Shown here: positions 1 through 8,556 of the stretch, one piece after another
Numbering within the stretch: the first letter of the stretch is position 1
Layout of the letters: the number at the start of each line of letters is the position of its first letter
Assembly (NCBI GenBank): GCA_028869135.1
Contig: JAGWTC010000005.1
Location: 75,175-122,373 of the forward strand
Length of the DNA stretch: 47,199 bases
Direction of reading: 5' to 3'
DNA from: Rhodocyclaceae bacterium
Lineage (GTDB): Bacteria; Pseudomonadota; Gammaproteobacteria; Burkholderiales; Rhodocyclaceae
The notes under the pieces: generated by a model
Database searches by the model: none
What the model was told of the DNA's origin: nothing
Seen by the model: only the letters and a program-made list of their open reading frames with translations
Program-made: the position numbers and the translations under genes

Positions 1-1
1 C

Positions 2-274
2 GCCGTCGAGATCGAATGGCAGAGCTATCCGGGCAGCCAGCCGAATGCGCATTTCATCGAGCAGCTCAAGCACGAATTGCCCAACGAGGGCATTGTGATG
101 TTCATGTGCCGCAGCGGCGCGCGCTCCAGCGCCGCTGCCAAGGCCGCCTGCGAGGCCGGTTACGCCAGCAGCTACAACGTGCTGCATGGCTTCGAAGGCG
201 ACAAGGATGCACACAACCACCGCAGCGCCGTGAACGGCTGGAAGGCCGCCGGGCTGCCGTGGGTGCAGGGATAG
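2..274 (+). CDS. Rhodanese-like domain protein, 5' truncated
   Basis: Only the last 90 codons are present; the frame is open to the left edge. The active-site loop C-R-S-G-A-R is visible (Cys about residue 36 of the visible part), followed by an Arg/Ser-rich helix and the GFEGD and NGWKAAGLPW segments usual at the C-terminus of single-domain rhodaneses. Such proteins carry sulfane sulfur on the loop Cys as a persulfide. The six-residue loop fits a sulfurtransferase rather than a phosphatase. The physiological partner cannot be told. It converges on the next gene across a 42 bp gap. Confidence 0.85.
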   Translation, partial: AVEIEWQSYPGSQPNAHFIEQLKHELPNEGIVMFMCRSGARSSAAAKAACEAGYASSYNVLHGFEGDKDAHNHRSAVNGWKAAGLPWVQG

Positions 275-316
275 CGGGGCGCCATGCGTTTGCCCCGGTA
301 GCGCCGCGGCGCGGGC

Positions 317-1081
317 TCAGTTGCCGAGTACACCCTTGAGCCCGGTGTAGATGGAGAGCGCGGTGGTCCCGACGGCGGTGAGCGTGCCGCCGATATCGTT
401 GAGTTTCTTGGCGAGCGCCTCCACCTTTTCCGCGCTGTTCCTGCCCTTGCTGGCGGCCTGCGCGATGCGCACCGCCAGCCCGGTGTTGTGCTTGTGGTTG
501 AACAGCATCTCTCCGATCAGCATGCCGGTGGTGTAGGCAAAGCCGATGCTGCCCGCATATTCGAGAAACTCGCGCAGCTCCTGCAGATTGGCCGGCAGTA
601 TCGGCGTGTGATCGACCAGACTGACGGCGCCGCTCATTGCGAGCACGGCGCTGATGGCGAGAGCAAAGCCTGCGCCAGCCCAGGCGCCGAAGTGCGCCGC
701 GCCGCCGCGCATCAGGTGGAAACCGAAGGGCAGCGGGATCAGAATCGAGGCGATGCGCAGATACAGGGTGTTGATATCGTAGATGATGGTCATCAGCACA
801 TGGGCGCCCAGAAGCAGGAGCAGCGGCGCCAGCCAGTAGCCCAGCAGCAGGCCCGGGAGCGCGCGCGCATCCTGCTGCCGCTCCGGCGGGATGGCCTGCA
901 GTTGCGCCTCCAGCTCGACGACCCGCGCCGTCAGCGGCGCGATATCCGGATGGTCGGCCAACTGGGCTTCCAGCAGGCCTATCCTTTCCAGCAGCGGCTT
1001 GTACAGATACAGGTCGTGCGCGCAATGCGGGCAGGCCAGCGCCGCATCGGCGATCTCCGAAACGCAGTAGGGACACTGCAT
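317..1081 (-). CDS. Zinc-ribbon multi-pass membrane protein of unknown function
   Basis: The 254-residue protein starts with a zinc ribbon of two C-x2-C pairs (Cys 3, 6, 17, 20). A short coiled-coil-like Leu/Glu-rich stretch follows (about 30-65), then several hydrophobic segments (about 75-97, 103-125, 130-150, and weaker ones near 175-195 and 232-250). A Lys/Ala-rich helix (about 205-230) precedes the last one. I do not recognise a named family. Its ATG overlaps the stop codon of the upstream gene (TAATG), so it is probably translationally coupled and is the last gene of a three-gene unit with the secreted 146-residue protein and the CHAT protein. A role at the inner membrane beside a secreted protease-like protein is inference only. 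Confidence 0.75.
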   Translation of the reverse strand: MQCPYCVSEIADAALACPHCAHDLYLYKPLLERIGLLEAQLADHPDIAPLTARVVELEAQLQAIPPERQQDARALPGLLLGYWLAPLLLLLGAHVLMTIIYDINTLYLRIASILIPLPFGFHLMRGGAAHFGAWAGAGFALAISAVLAMSGAVSLVDHTPILPANLQELREFLEYAGSIGFAYTTGMLIGEMLFNHKHNTGLAVRIAQAASKGRNSAEKVEALAKKLNDIGGTLTAVGTTALSIYTGLKGVLGN

Positions 1082-1521
1082 TACTTGGCGACCTTGAGCG
1101 TGATCACGCTGCTGGACTGGCGGCCTTCGCTGTCGGTGACGCTGATGTTGATCTGGTGTTCGCCGGCGGGAACCTCGGCACCGTTTAACTCGATGCCGCT
1201 GTCGCTGACGGCCGGCTTGACGCGATCGGTCAGTTCCACCGACGGCGATTTGAGATAAACGGCCTTGACGCTGGCCGGATCGATCTTGGCGCCGCCGCGC
1301 GCTTCGAACGAGACCTTCAGATTGAGCGGCGACTTGACCGCTTCGTCGGGCGCGGGCGACAGTTGCTTGATGGCCGGTCCGCGCGTGATGCCGCGCGTGG
1401 CGAGACCGCCGCTGGCGGCCGGCAGCCTGGCTTCGGATTCCTTGATCAAGGTGACGGCGTGCGCGCTGCCATATGCAGACAGCATGACGACGGCGAGCGA
1501 GGCGGCGAGGCTTTTCTTCAT
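1081..1521 (-). CDS. Small secreted protein with Ig-like C-terminal domain; CHAT neighbour
   Basis: 146 residues. A clear Sec signal peptide (Lys-Lys start, hydrophobic core, AHA near residue 22) precedes a roughly 35-residue linker and a beta-rich domain (about 55-145) ending in ITLKVAK, which looks like an Ig/Big-type fold (GEHQINISVTDSEGR resembles a strand-turn-strand). The linker holds GLATRG at residues 39-44, repeated in the adjacent CHAT protein. The gene starts 21 bp after the CHAT stop and overlaps the next gene by TAATG, so the three are probably one transcript. A substrate, inhibitor or ligand of the CHAT protein would fit the context. The function is unknown. Confidence 0.75.
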   Translation of the reverse strand: MKKSLAASLAVVMLSAYGSAHAVTLIKESEARLPAASGGLATRGITRGPAIKQLSPAPDEAVKSPLNLKVSFEARGGAKIDPASVKAVYLKSPSVELTDRVKPAVSDSGIELNGAEVPAGEHQINISVTDSEGRQSSSVITLKVAK

Positions 1522-1542
1522 TTGTATTCTCCCTGTAAACGA

Positions 1543-4500
1543 TTAATCACCGACAACCACGAACGGCGCCCAAAATAACGGATGAGCGTAGGAAAAGCTG
1601 ACACGCCCGGTTTTTTCATCCGTGCTGCCCGGCCCGTCCATGAGCGCCAGCATCGACTGGCGCAAGGCTTCAGCTTTCACTATGCCGCTTGCGTTGACCT
1701 GACGGCGGAACAGATCAGTCATCAGCTTGCGGGCGGCGACCGTTTCCACCGGCCAGTTCGAGACCAGCAGAGCGCGCGTGCCGGCATAGAAGAAGGCGCG
1801 GCCGAGCCCCGACACGGCTTCCGCTCCCGAGCCTTCGCCAGCGGCGGTATTGCAGGCGGAGAGCACGACCCAGTCGGCATTCAGCTTGAGTATGAGAATC
1901 TTGTCCATGGTCAGCAGGCCGTCGCTGTCCGGGTCTGCAACTTCGGGCGAGGTCAGCGCCAGTGCCGGTTGCACCAGCCCGTCGAGCTCGCCCGGCACGA
2001 GGCCGTGCGTCGCGAACATGACGACGCGGCGGTTGCTGAGCTCGGTGTTCAGCACCGTATGCACCGTGGCGCGCTTCTGCAGGAAGATATCCTGCTTCGG
2101 GTCGGCCTGCAGCACGCCGGCGATGTCGCGGATTTCCTGGCTGGTGTCGGGCAGCCGTGGCAGGATGCCAAGCTCCGCGCTGCTTACGTTGGCAGTCTGC
2201 GGCACGTTGCGCAGCTTCAGGCGACTGCTGCCGCGCGTCGCCAGCCCGGTTTCCGCCTGCGCCACCTTGTCGGCCTGCCTGGCCTGGTCGGTGTTGAACA
2301 GCGGATCGCCAAAGCCGATGAAGGCGCGGCGCGTCTGTGCCGGCTCTGGCAGACGGCGCAGGCTGGCCAGCGCCGTCACCGACGGCAGTTGCGTCACGGC
2401 GAGCTGGCGCGCGAGCCAAGGCACCGAACGGTAGCCTTCGAACGGCACCGCCGATTTGCCCGGTTGCGCCACCTGCGCCGTGGGCAGCAGCGCCAGCGGC
2501 AGTTGCCCCAGGTCCGCATGCGGAATCGCCAGCAGGCTCTGCGCGCCCTGCCATTGCGGCGCGATCGGCAGCAGCAGGCCGGCGTAGAGCTGGTGCGCCT
2601 TGGCGACATCGAATGCAGGAATGTCGTCGATGCTGGCGACGCCGGGATCGAGCGCTTTGCGCAGGCTCTGCACCGCTTGTCCGATCTGCTTGCGGTTGTA
2701 CGGGACGGCGCTGAAGCCGATGCTGCCCTGTTTGTTGGTGGCCCACACCCAGCCGCTTTCCTCGCCGAAATACCAGGTCGCCAGCGCCTCGCCCGGTTTC
2801 AGCAGCCTTTGCGCCTGCGCCAGCGTCGCCGGCTTGGGGTCGACCAGTTCGGCGTATTCGGGGAAGCGCTGTTCGATCTCCTTCTTCAGCCCGACGCGTT
2901 CCGTCTTGAGCGCATCGATGTCCTCACGCATGCGCGTTTGCACCTGCGGCAGTTGCTGCTCGGGCGGGGCAGCCAGCATCTGCGTGAGGATGTCGCCGAG
3001 CGCGCCGATGCGGCGTTGCGCATCCTGTTCGCGTCGCGCCAGTTCGGCCAGCGCCGGATCGCTGATGCTGGCGCGCGCGGCGCTGGCGGTCAGCGCTTGC
3101 TGCACCGAACTACTGCGAGCTACGTCGGCCAGCGTGAAGGATTCGGCGGCCGCTGCAGCCAGTGTTTCCGGCGCGTTGCGCGCCGATTCGTAGAGCAGGT
3201 TCAGATAGCTTTCGATCGCTGCGACCAGGCGTTGCTGACGCTTGACGCTGCCGGTGCCGGCTTCTTCGTCGCGACGGCGGGTTTCGATCAGATGGGGAAT
3301 CGATTGCTGGAACGCAGCAATCGCCGATTCGCGCTGCCCGGTCGCTGCCAGCGCCATGGCATGGAAAGCGCGAACTTCGGCAAGCCGGCTGCTGGCGGTA
3401 TTGCGCCGCAGCTCCCGCTCCAGCATCGCGCGCGCCATGGTTTCGGCGGCGACCGCGTTGCCGGTGCGCAGCAGCGCCAGTACCCAATCCAGATCGCCGA
3501 TGGCAAGCCGGGCGGCCAGCACCGGATCGCCGGCGAGGCCGTTCTGCATCTGCTCGAATGTCGTCAGCGCTTCCCGGTAGCGGTGCTGTGCGACGTAGGT
3601 CGAGGCCAGCGCGCGGCGCGAGTTCGCCATGAACAGCGATTCCGGCGTGGCGCCGGCCTCCTGGAAGGAGCGCACCGCCTCTTCGGCGAGGCGCGCGGCA
3701 TCGGCAAAGCGACCTTGCTCGCCGAGGCAGTTGGAAAGCAGCATCAAGGTGGAGGCGGTATCCGGCGCCGTGCGTCCGACGCGCTCCAGCGCCAGACGCA
3801 GCGCGCGCCGCAGCGAAATCTCTGCATCGATGTATTTGCCCTGGCCCATCAGGGATTGCGCGATATTGCGCAACAGCACTTCGCGAAAGCGTTCGGAGCG
3901 TTGTTGATCATAGGGCGTGTAGTTGGGTGGCCGCATGCCGCCGCGCAGGTCCGCCAGAAACGCATCCAGGCCGCGCAATGCCTTGCGATAGGCGCCTTCG
4001 GCTTCGACGAAGCGCCCCTCCGCACGGAACAGCTCGCCGCGCGCGCGTTCCAGATTGGCGGCCCAGTTGTCGCGGAAATACGGCCAGTTCCTGGTGCTGC
4101 CGAGCGCGGAGTAGGTGCTCTCGGCCTGCTTCAGCGCCTCACGCGCCTTGTCGAAGTCGCCGACGAGAACGTAAAGCTGCGCCAGTTGCTGCCAGGCGCC
4201 GAGGGCCTGCCCGAGATTCTTGCGATCGGTCTTCTGGGTCGCCTGCTCGGCTGCCTGGATCGAACGCAGCAGATTGCCGCCGAGCGCTTCGGCAGTGGAC
4301 AGATCGCGAAAGGCCTGTACTTCCTCCTTGGAGTTGCCGCTCGCGTTCTCGGTCGCCTTGCGGAAGTCCTGCATCTGCTGGTTGACCCGGCCCAGATTGG
4401 CGGCCGCCTGGGCGCGCTCGGAATAGAACCGGAACAGCGTCGCGCGGTCGCCACTTGTCGGCTCGGGCTGGTCGGCTGCGGCCTGCGCCCGGGCTGCCGC

Positions 4501-4716
4501 TACCGCATCCGGCTTGTAGTGTTCAAGCAGTCGGGTCAGGTCGTCGATGCTGCGCGGCGGCGGCCGATCGAGATTGTCGCTGGCGGCGGCTGCATGAGCG
4601 CCGGCGCCGAGGAAAACCCCTGCTGCGACAAGGGCGAATCGCAATGCCAGTGCGGCGGCGCGGTGATAAAATTTGCTCTTTGGCGGCGTAGGCGCCGCGC
4701 TCCAAGTGGTATTCAT
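1543..4716 (-). CDS. Secreted TPR-CHAT domain protein (caspase/separase-like protease)
   Basis: About 1057 residues. A hydrophobic signal segment (LRFALVAAGVFLGAGAHA) precedes a long helical TPR-type region over more than half the protein, including NGLGEQGRFADAARLAEEA-like repeats, then a C-terminal CHAT domain. The catalytic dyad appears intact: His in MFATHG (about residue 904) and Cys in LSACNT (about 955). CHAT proteins are caspase/separase-clan cysteine peptidases. The TPR part would bind partners or substrate. The start is uncertain: ATG at 4716 gives a long N-terminal tail, whereas a TTG at 4644 places Met directly before RFALVAAG and makes a compact signal peptide. The ATG at 4716 overlaps the divergent nadA start. 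First gene of a three-gene unit reading left. GLATRG (2230-2247) lies in a linker of the CHAT domain and recurs in the next gene. Confidence 0.88.
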   Translation of the reverse strand: MNTTWSAAPTPPKSKFYHRAAALALRFALVAAGVFLGAGAHAAAASDNLDRPPPRSIDDLTRLLEHYKPDAVAAARAQAAADQPEPTSGDRATLFRFYSERAQAAANLGRVNQQMQDFRKATENASGNSKEEVQAFRDLSTAEALGGNLLRSIQAAEQATQKTDRKNLGQALGAWQQLAQLYVLVGDFDKAREALKQAESTYSALGSTRNWPYFRDNWAANLERARGELFRAEGRFVEAEGAYRKALRGLDAFLADLRGGMRPPNYTPYDQQRSERFREVLLRNIAQSLMGQGKYIDAEISLRRALRLALERVGRTAPDTASTLMLLSNCLGEQGRFADAARLAEEAVRSFQEAGATPESLFMANSRRALASTYVAQHRYREALTTFEQMQNGLAGDPVLAARLAIGDLDWVLALLRTGNAVAAETMARAMLERELRRNTASSRLAEVRAFHAMALAATGQRESAIAAFQQSIPHLIETRRRDEEAGTGSVKRQQRLVAAIESYLNLLYESARNAPETLAAAAAESFTLADVARSSSVQQALTASAARASISDPALAELARREQDAQRRIGALGDILTQMLAAPPEQQLPQVQTRMREDIDALKTERVGLKKEIEQRFPEYAELVDPKPATLAQAQRLLKPGEALATWYFGEESGWVWATNKQGSIGFSAVPYNRKQIGQAVQSLRKALDPGVASIDDIPAFDVAKAHQLYAGLLLPIAPQWQGAQSLLAIPHADLGQLPLALLPTAQVAQPGKSAVPFEGYRSVPWLARQLAVTQLPSVTALASLRRLPEPAQTRRAFIGFGDPLFNTDQARQADKVAQAETGLATRGSSRLKLRNVPQTANVSSAELGILPRLPDTSQEIRDIAGVLQADPKQDIFLQKRATVHTVLNTELSNRRVVMFATHGLVPGELDGLVQPALALTSPEVADPDSDGLLTMDKILILKLNADWVVLSACNTAAGEGSGAEAVSGLGRAFFYAGTRALLVSNWPVETVAARKLMTDLFRRQVNASGIVKAEALRQSMLALMDGPGSTDEKTGRVSFSYAHPLFWAPFVVVGD
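4644..4672 (+). promoter_or_regulatory. Candidate nadA promoter
   Basis: TAAAAT at 4667-4672 with a poor -35 (ATGCCA, 4644-4649) at 17 bp spacing would start transcription near 4679 and leave a leader of about 40 nt before nadA. It lies inside the 5' end of the divergent CHAT gene. Confidence 0.35.
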
Positions 4717-4717
4717 C

Positions 4718-5815
4718 ATGCAAGTTGCCCCCATCAACTTTGACCGCTTCAATACGCTCGCTGACGAGGACGCCCACGCGCGCATCCGCGCCGCACGGGC
4801 CAAGCTCGGCAACAAGGCCGTGCTGCTCTGTCATCACTATCAGCGTGCCGACGTCTATCAGTACGCCGACCTGACGGGCGACTCGCTCAAGCTGTCGCGT
4901 CTGGCCGGCCAGACCGATGCCGAATTCATTGTTTTTTGCGGCGTGCACTTCATGGCCGAAGTGGCCGACATCATGACCCCGGACACGCAGATCGCCATTC
5001 TGCCCGATCTGGCCGCCGGCTGTTCGATGGCCGACATGGCGAGCCTGGCCAAGGTGGAGCGCTGCTGGCGCGAACTCGCCGAGGTGCTGAATCCGGATGA
5101 GACGATCACCCCGATCACCTATATCAATTCGGCCGCCGATCTCAAGGCCTTCTGCGGCGACCACGGCGGCATCGTGTGCACCTCGACCAATGCCAAGACC
5201 ATTCTGGCGTGGGCCATGGAGCGTCGCGAGAAAGTGCTGTTCTTCCCCGACCAGCATCTCGGCCGCTGGAGCGGCCACCAGATGGGTATCGATCTCGAAG
5301 ACATGTTCGTGTGGGACCCCGATCTGGAAATGGGCGGCCTCACGCCGGAGCAGATCAGGAAAGCGAAGATCCTGCTGTGGAAGGGGCACTGCTCTGTACA
5401 CCAGATGTTCCAGCCCGGCCACATCCTCAAGTGGCGCAACCAGAATCCGGGCGGTTTCGTCATTTCGCACCCGGAGTCGAGCTTCGAGGTGTGCAAGCAG
5501 TCGGACTTTGTCGGCTCGACCGAATTCATCATCAAGACGGTCAAGGAAGGCGCGCCGAACACCAAATGGCTGGTCGGCACCGAATTGAATCTCGTCGATC
5601 GCCTCGCCGAGGAGGTGAAGCACGAAGGCAAGGTGGTCCAGTTCATGGCGCCCACCGTCTGCATGTGCTCGACCATGCAGCGTATCGACCCGCAGCATCT
5701 GGCCTGGACGCTGGAAAATCTCGCTGCCGGCAATGTGGTGAATCAGATCAAGGTGCCGCCGCACGAGGCGGCTTCGGCCAAGGTGGCGCTGGACCGGATG
5801 CTGGCGATTTCCTAG
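4718..5815 (+). CDS. nadA: Quinolinate synthase NadA
   Basis: 365 residues. NadA is a [4Fe-4S] enzyme that condenses iminoaspartate with dihydroxyacetone phosphate to give quinolinate in NAD synthesis. Conserved pieces are LCHHYQ near the N-terminus, FCGVHFMAE, LPDLAAGCSMADM, VCTSTNA, the FFPDQHLGRW segment, HPESSFEVC and TVCMCSTMQR; the Cys in these motifs include the three cluster ligands. The ATG at 4718 (MQVAPINF) is preferred over an upstream start at 4673, which adds residues unlike the family. No strong Shine-Dalgarno is seen. No nadB or nadC is adjacent. Confidence 0.97.
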   Translation: MQVAPINFDRFNTLADEDAHARIRAARAKLGNKAVLLCHHYQRADVYQYADLTGDSLKLSRLAGQTDAEFIVFCGVHFMAEVADIMTPDTQIAILPDLAAGCSMADMASLAKVERCWRELAEVLNPDETITPITYINSAADLKAFCGDHGGIVCTSTNAKTILAWAMERREKVLFFPDQHLGRWSGHQMGIDLEDMFVWDPDLEMGGLTPEQIRKAKILLWKGHCSVHQMFQPGHILKWRNQNPGGFVISHPESSFEVCKQSDFVGSTEFIIKTVKEGAPNTKWLVGTELNLVDRLAEEVKHEGKVVQFMAPTVCMCSTMQRIDPQHLAWTLENLAAGNVVNQIKVPPHEAASAKVALDRMLAIS

Positions 5816-5833
5816 CAGACCCGCTTGCCCGAA

Positions 5834-5868
5834 AACCCAAAGAGCCGGCATTGCCGGCTCTTTGGGTT
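5834..5868. terminator. Hairpin terminator after nadA
   Basis: A perfect 16-bp stem (5834-5849 with 5853-5868) with a 3-nt loop. The A-rich and T-rich stem ends make it a plausible bidirectional terminator between nadA and the converging xerC operon. The roughly 200 bp from here to 6068 show nothing else I can support. Confidence 0.8.
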
Positions 5869-6068
5869 CATATATGAGATGCGGCATGGATCCCTTGCCG
5901 TCCGTGTTTGCGAGCGGGTGCCCGACGCAGCTCGATCATGATGCACTTCCGCAAGACTTTCAGCGAGCCGGAGAGGTATCCGGCGTTGCGTGTGCGCAGA
6001 AAGCCGGAGAAGTGCGGCGGATCGCGCACAAATCGCTCAGGGGCAGCAATGGGCTCGCCGCCACGCGC

Positions 6069-6950
6069 CTATTTCTTGCGCGCCCTGGGATGCGCCTGGT
6101 CATAGACTTTGGCCAGGTGCTGGAAATCCAGATGCGTATAAATCTGCGTCGTGCTGATGTTCTCATGGCCGAGCAGTTCCTGCACCGCGCGCAGGTCGCC
6201 CGACGATTGCAGCAGGTGCGAGGCGAAGGAATGGCGCAGCATGTGCGGGTGCACATGCACGCCGAGCCCCTGTTTTTGCGCCCAGCGCGATAGCCGCGCG
6301 GCAATGCCGCCGGCGGAAATGCGGCGGCCGAATTTGTTGACGAACAGGGCGGTTTCGTCGGCCTTGGCGATGCCTTGCCGCTCCTGTATCCAGGCGAGCA
6401 AGGCTTCCCTGGCTTTGCCGCCTATGGGCACGGTGCGTGTCTTGTTGCGCTTGCCGAGCACCGTGACCTCGTTTTCCCTGAGGTCCAGATTGGCGCCGAG
6501 GTTCAGGCTGGCGAGTTCGGACAGGCGCAGACCCGAGGAGTAGAGCAACTCGGCCATGGCGCGGTCGCGGCTTTCCAGCGCGTCGTCCGGCTCGCCGTCG
6601 AGCAGGGCCTTGGCCTGATCGGCGCCCAGCGCCTTGGGCAGGTTGCGTGGTTGCTTGGGTGCACGCAGGCCGTCGCAAGGGTTGCGTTCGATTGCGCCAC
6701 GCCTGGCCAGCCAGCGGTAATAGGCGCGCCACGCCGACAGTGTGCGTGCGATGGAGCGCGGCGCCAGTCCCTCGCCATGGAGCTTCATGAGCAAGCGCTT
6801 GAGTTGCGGCGGCGCGATCTGCTCGGGCGGCGTTGCCGGCGCCAGCGTCAGCAGATGCCGCAGATCGTGCCGGTAGGCGGTCAGCGTATGCGGGCTGGCG
6901 CGCCGCTGGTGCTCAAGCTCGGCGAGGAAGGTGTCTATGCTCGCCGACAT
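6069..6950 (-). CDS. xerC: Tyrosine recombinase XerC
   Basis: 293 residues, full length for XerC, which resolves chromosome dimers with XerD at dif. The N-terminal SAM-like DNA-binding domain (about 1-90) precedes the catalytic domain. Catalytic residues are visible: Arg142 (SSGLRLSEL), Lys167 (VLGKRNK), His236 and Arg239 (HPHMLRHS), His262 (LLGHENIS) and the nucleophile Tyr271 (QIYTHLD). It ends the dapF-DUF484-xerC unit, an order shared with many proteobacteria. That position and the absence of any integron or att structure mark it as the housekeeping enzyme. Confidence 0.96.
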   Translation of the reverse strand: MSASIDTFLAELEHQRRASPHTLTAYRHDLRHLLTLAPATPPEQIAPPQLKRLLMKLHGEGLAPRSIARTLSAWRAYYRWLARRGAIERNPCDGLRAPKQPRNLPKALGADQAKALLDGEPDDALESRDRAMAELLYSSGLRLSELASLNLGANLDLRENEVTVLGKRNKTRTVPIGGKAREALLAWIQERQGIAKADETALFVNKFGRRISAGGIAARLSRWAQKQGLGVHVHPHMLRHSFASHLLQSSGDLRAVQELLGHENISTTQIYTHLDFQHLAKVYDQAHPRARKK

Positions 6951-6967
6951 TGCCTGGTTCGACCGGC

Positions 6968-7642
6968 TTACTCAACGACGCGCAAAAGCGCGGCGGCGGC
7001 CATGTCGCCGATACGTTCGAGGTAGAGCGTGCCCATGTCCGGATAGAAGCGGCGCTGGTCCTCGGAGGCGAAGACCAGCACGCCGAAGCAGGCGCCGGCG
7101 TGGGTGCTGCCGTCGAGGCCGGGTTCGCGCAAGGGCACCTGGGCGACGGAGCGCACATGCTCATCGAACCAGCCGGCGACCTCCTGCCCGGCGATCGGGC
7201 CGCAGTAGGGGCGCTCCAGCGCGCCGATCTGGGCCTTGAGTTCGTCGGATACTTCGGTGAATTCTGGATTGTCGCCGTAGCCCACGCCCCACAGGCGTAC
7301 CTGCACATGCGGCACGGCGAAATGATTGATCAGATGTTCGTAGAGGGTGGCGATGGTGCCGCTCAGGTCGCGCGCATTGAGCAGCGCGACGCAGAGGCGA
7401 TGCACCTTCTCGGAGATTAGGTCGTTCTCTTCGCCGAAACCGATCAGCTCGGACATCTTGCCTTCGAGCTGGCGCGCCTTGTCGCGCAGGATGCCGATCT
7501 GGCGCTCGGTGATCGAGATCGCCTTGCCGCCGTGCGGGCTGGGAATGTGCACATGCGCCAGCAGGTCGGCGTATTGCTCGAAGAACTCCGGATGGCTTTG
7601 CAGGTAGCGGGCAACTTCGTTGGCGTCGAATTGTGTGGTCAT
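6968..7642 (-). CDS. DUF484 family protein
   Basis: 224 residues from ATG 7642 (MTTQFDANEV); an in-frame start at 7678 would run into the end of dapF and adds unlikely residues. The N-terminal segment with YLQSHPEFFEQYADLL and IPSPHGGKAISITERQI is the DUF484 signature, followed by a coiled coil (about 50-75) and a GAF-like domain. The molecular role is not established. The gene is typically held between dapF and xerC, as here: 13 bp after the dapF stop and 17 bp before xerC. Confidence 0.92.
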   Translation of the reverse strand: MTTQFDANEVARYLQSHPEFFEQYADLLAHVHIPSPHGGKAISITERQIGILRDKARQLEGKMSELIGFGEENDLISEKVHRLCVALLNARDLSGTIATLYEHLINHFAVPHVQVRLWGVGYGDNPEFTEVSDELKAQIGALERPYCGPIAGQEVAGWFDEHVRSVAQVPLREPGLDGSTHAGACFGVLVFASEDQRRFYPDMGTLYLERIGDMAAAALLRVVE

Positions 7643-7655
7643 GGCGTAAGTGAGG

Positions 7656-8498
7656 TTAGTCTGGAATTTCGATTTCACCGCGGAAAACGGTGACGGCGGG
7701 TCCGGTCATCATGACCGGCTGGCCGTCGCCGGCCCAGGCGATGGAAAGGTCGCCGCCGTGCGTGGTGACGCGCACGGGCGAGTCGAGCAGGCCGCGGCGA
7801 ATGCCGGCGACGACAGCTGCGCAAGCGCCGGTGCCGCAGGCCAGCGTTTCGCCGGCACCGCGCTCATACACGCGCAGGTGGATCGCGTTGCGACTGTCGA
7901 TCTGCATGAAGCCGGCATTGACGCGCCTGGGAAAGCGCGGGTGCGACTCGATCGCGGGGCCGTCGATATGCACCGGGAAGGCTTCGGCATCCGCTACCAC
8001 CTGCACCGCATGCGGGTTGCCCATGGAAACAACGCTGATGTCGACCGATTTGCCGTTGACGTCCAGCGGCTGGATGATGTCTTCACTATCGCTGCCGAAC
8101 GGAATCTCCGCCGGCTTGAAGCGCGGCACGCCCATGTCCACGGTGACTTCACCGTCATCCTGCAGCGTCAAGGTGAGCACGCCGCACTGGGTTTCGACCT
8201 TGATGGAGCGCTTGTCGCTGAGCTGCTCGTCATGCACGAAGCGCACGAAGCAACGCGCGCCGTTGCCGCACTGCTCGACTTCGCCTCCATCGGCGTTGAA
8301 GATGCGGTAGCGGAAGTCCACATCCGGGCGCGAGGGACGCTGGACGATGAGGAGTTGATCGCAGCCGACGCCGAAATGGCGATCGGCAAGAAACCTCGCC
8401 TGCGCCGGCGTGAGCTGGGCCAGTTGCATATTGCGCACGGCATCGAGCACGACGAAGTCGTTGCCGAGGCCCTGCATCTTGGAAAATCGGATTTTCAT
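7656..8498 (-). CDS. dapF: Diaminopimelate epimerase DapF
   Basis: 280 residues. Interconverts LL- and meso-diaminopimelate for lysine and peptidoglycan synthesis, using two cysteines as acid and base without a cofactor. Both are present: Cys77 in EQCGNGARC and Cys221 in LACGTGAC. The N-terminal [10 protein letters not shown] and the NPHAV segment are also typical. First gene of the dapF-DUF484-xerC unit; the 58 bp to the upstream acyltransferase gene show no clear terminator. Confidence 0.97.
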   Translation of the reverse strand: MKIRFSKMQGLGNDFVVLDAVRNMQLAQLTPAQARFLADRHFGVGCDQLLIVQRPSRPDVDFRYRIFNADGGEVEQCGNGARCFVRFVHDEQLSDKRSIKVETQCGVLTLTLQDDGEVTVDMGVPRFKPAEIPFGSDSEDIIQPLDVNGKSVDISVVSMGNPHAVQVVADAEAFPVHIDGPAIESHPRFPRRVNAGFMQIDSRNAIHLRVYERGAGETLACGTGACAAVVAGIRRGLLDSPVRVTTHGGDLSIAWAGDGQPVMMTGPAVTVFRGEIEIPD

Positions 8499-8556
8499 AT
8501 CGCGATATTACTCTGCGCCAAACAAAGGCTAAAGCCCGGGAGAGCACAGGTTTTGT

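Noticed and set aside
1582-4743. A very long open frame antisense to the CHAT gene
   Set aside because: Its translation is Arg/Gln/Ala-rich without recognisable motifs, while the opposite strand has an intact signal peptide, TPR region and CHAT dyad. It is a by-product of high GC content.
5869-6068. Possible small gene between nadA and xerC
   Set aside because: Short open frames exist on both strands, but none has a ribosome site or recognisable sequence; the xerC end and a terminator account for the borders.
6069-6950. Tyrosine recombinase as a sign of an integrated element
   Set aside because: Its sequence, length and dapF-DUF484-xerC context are those of housekeeping XerC; no att repeats, integron sites or cargo are seen. 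The tRNA genes further on show no truncated 3' copies that would mark an integration site.
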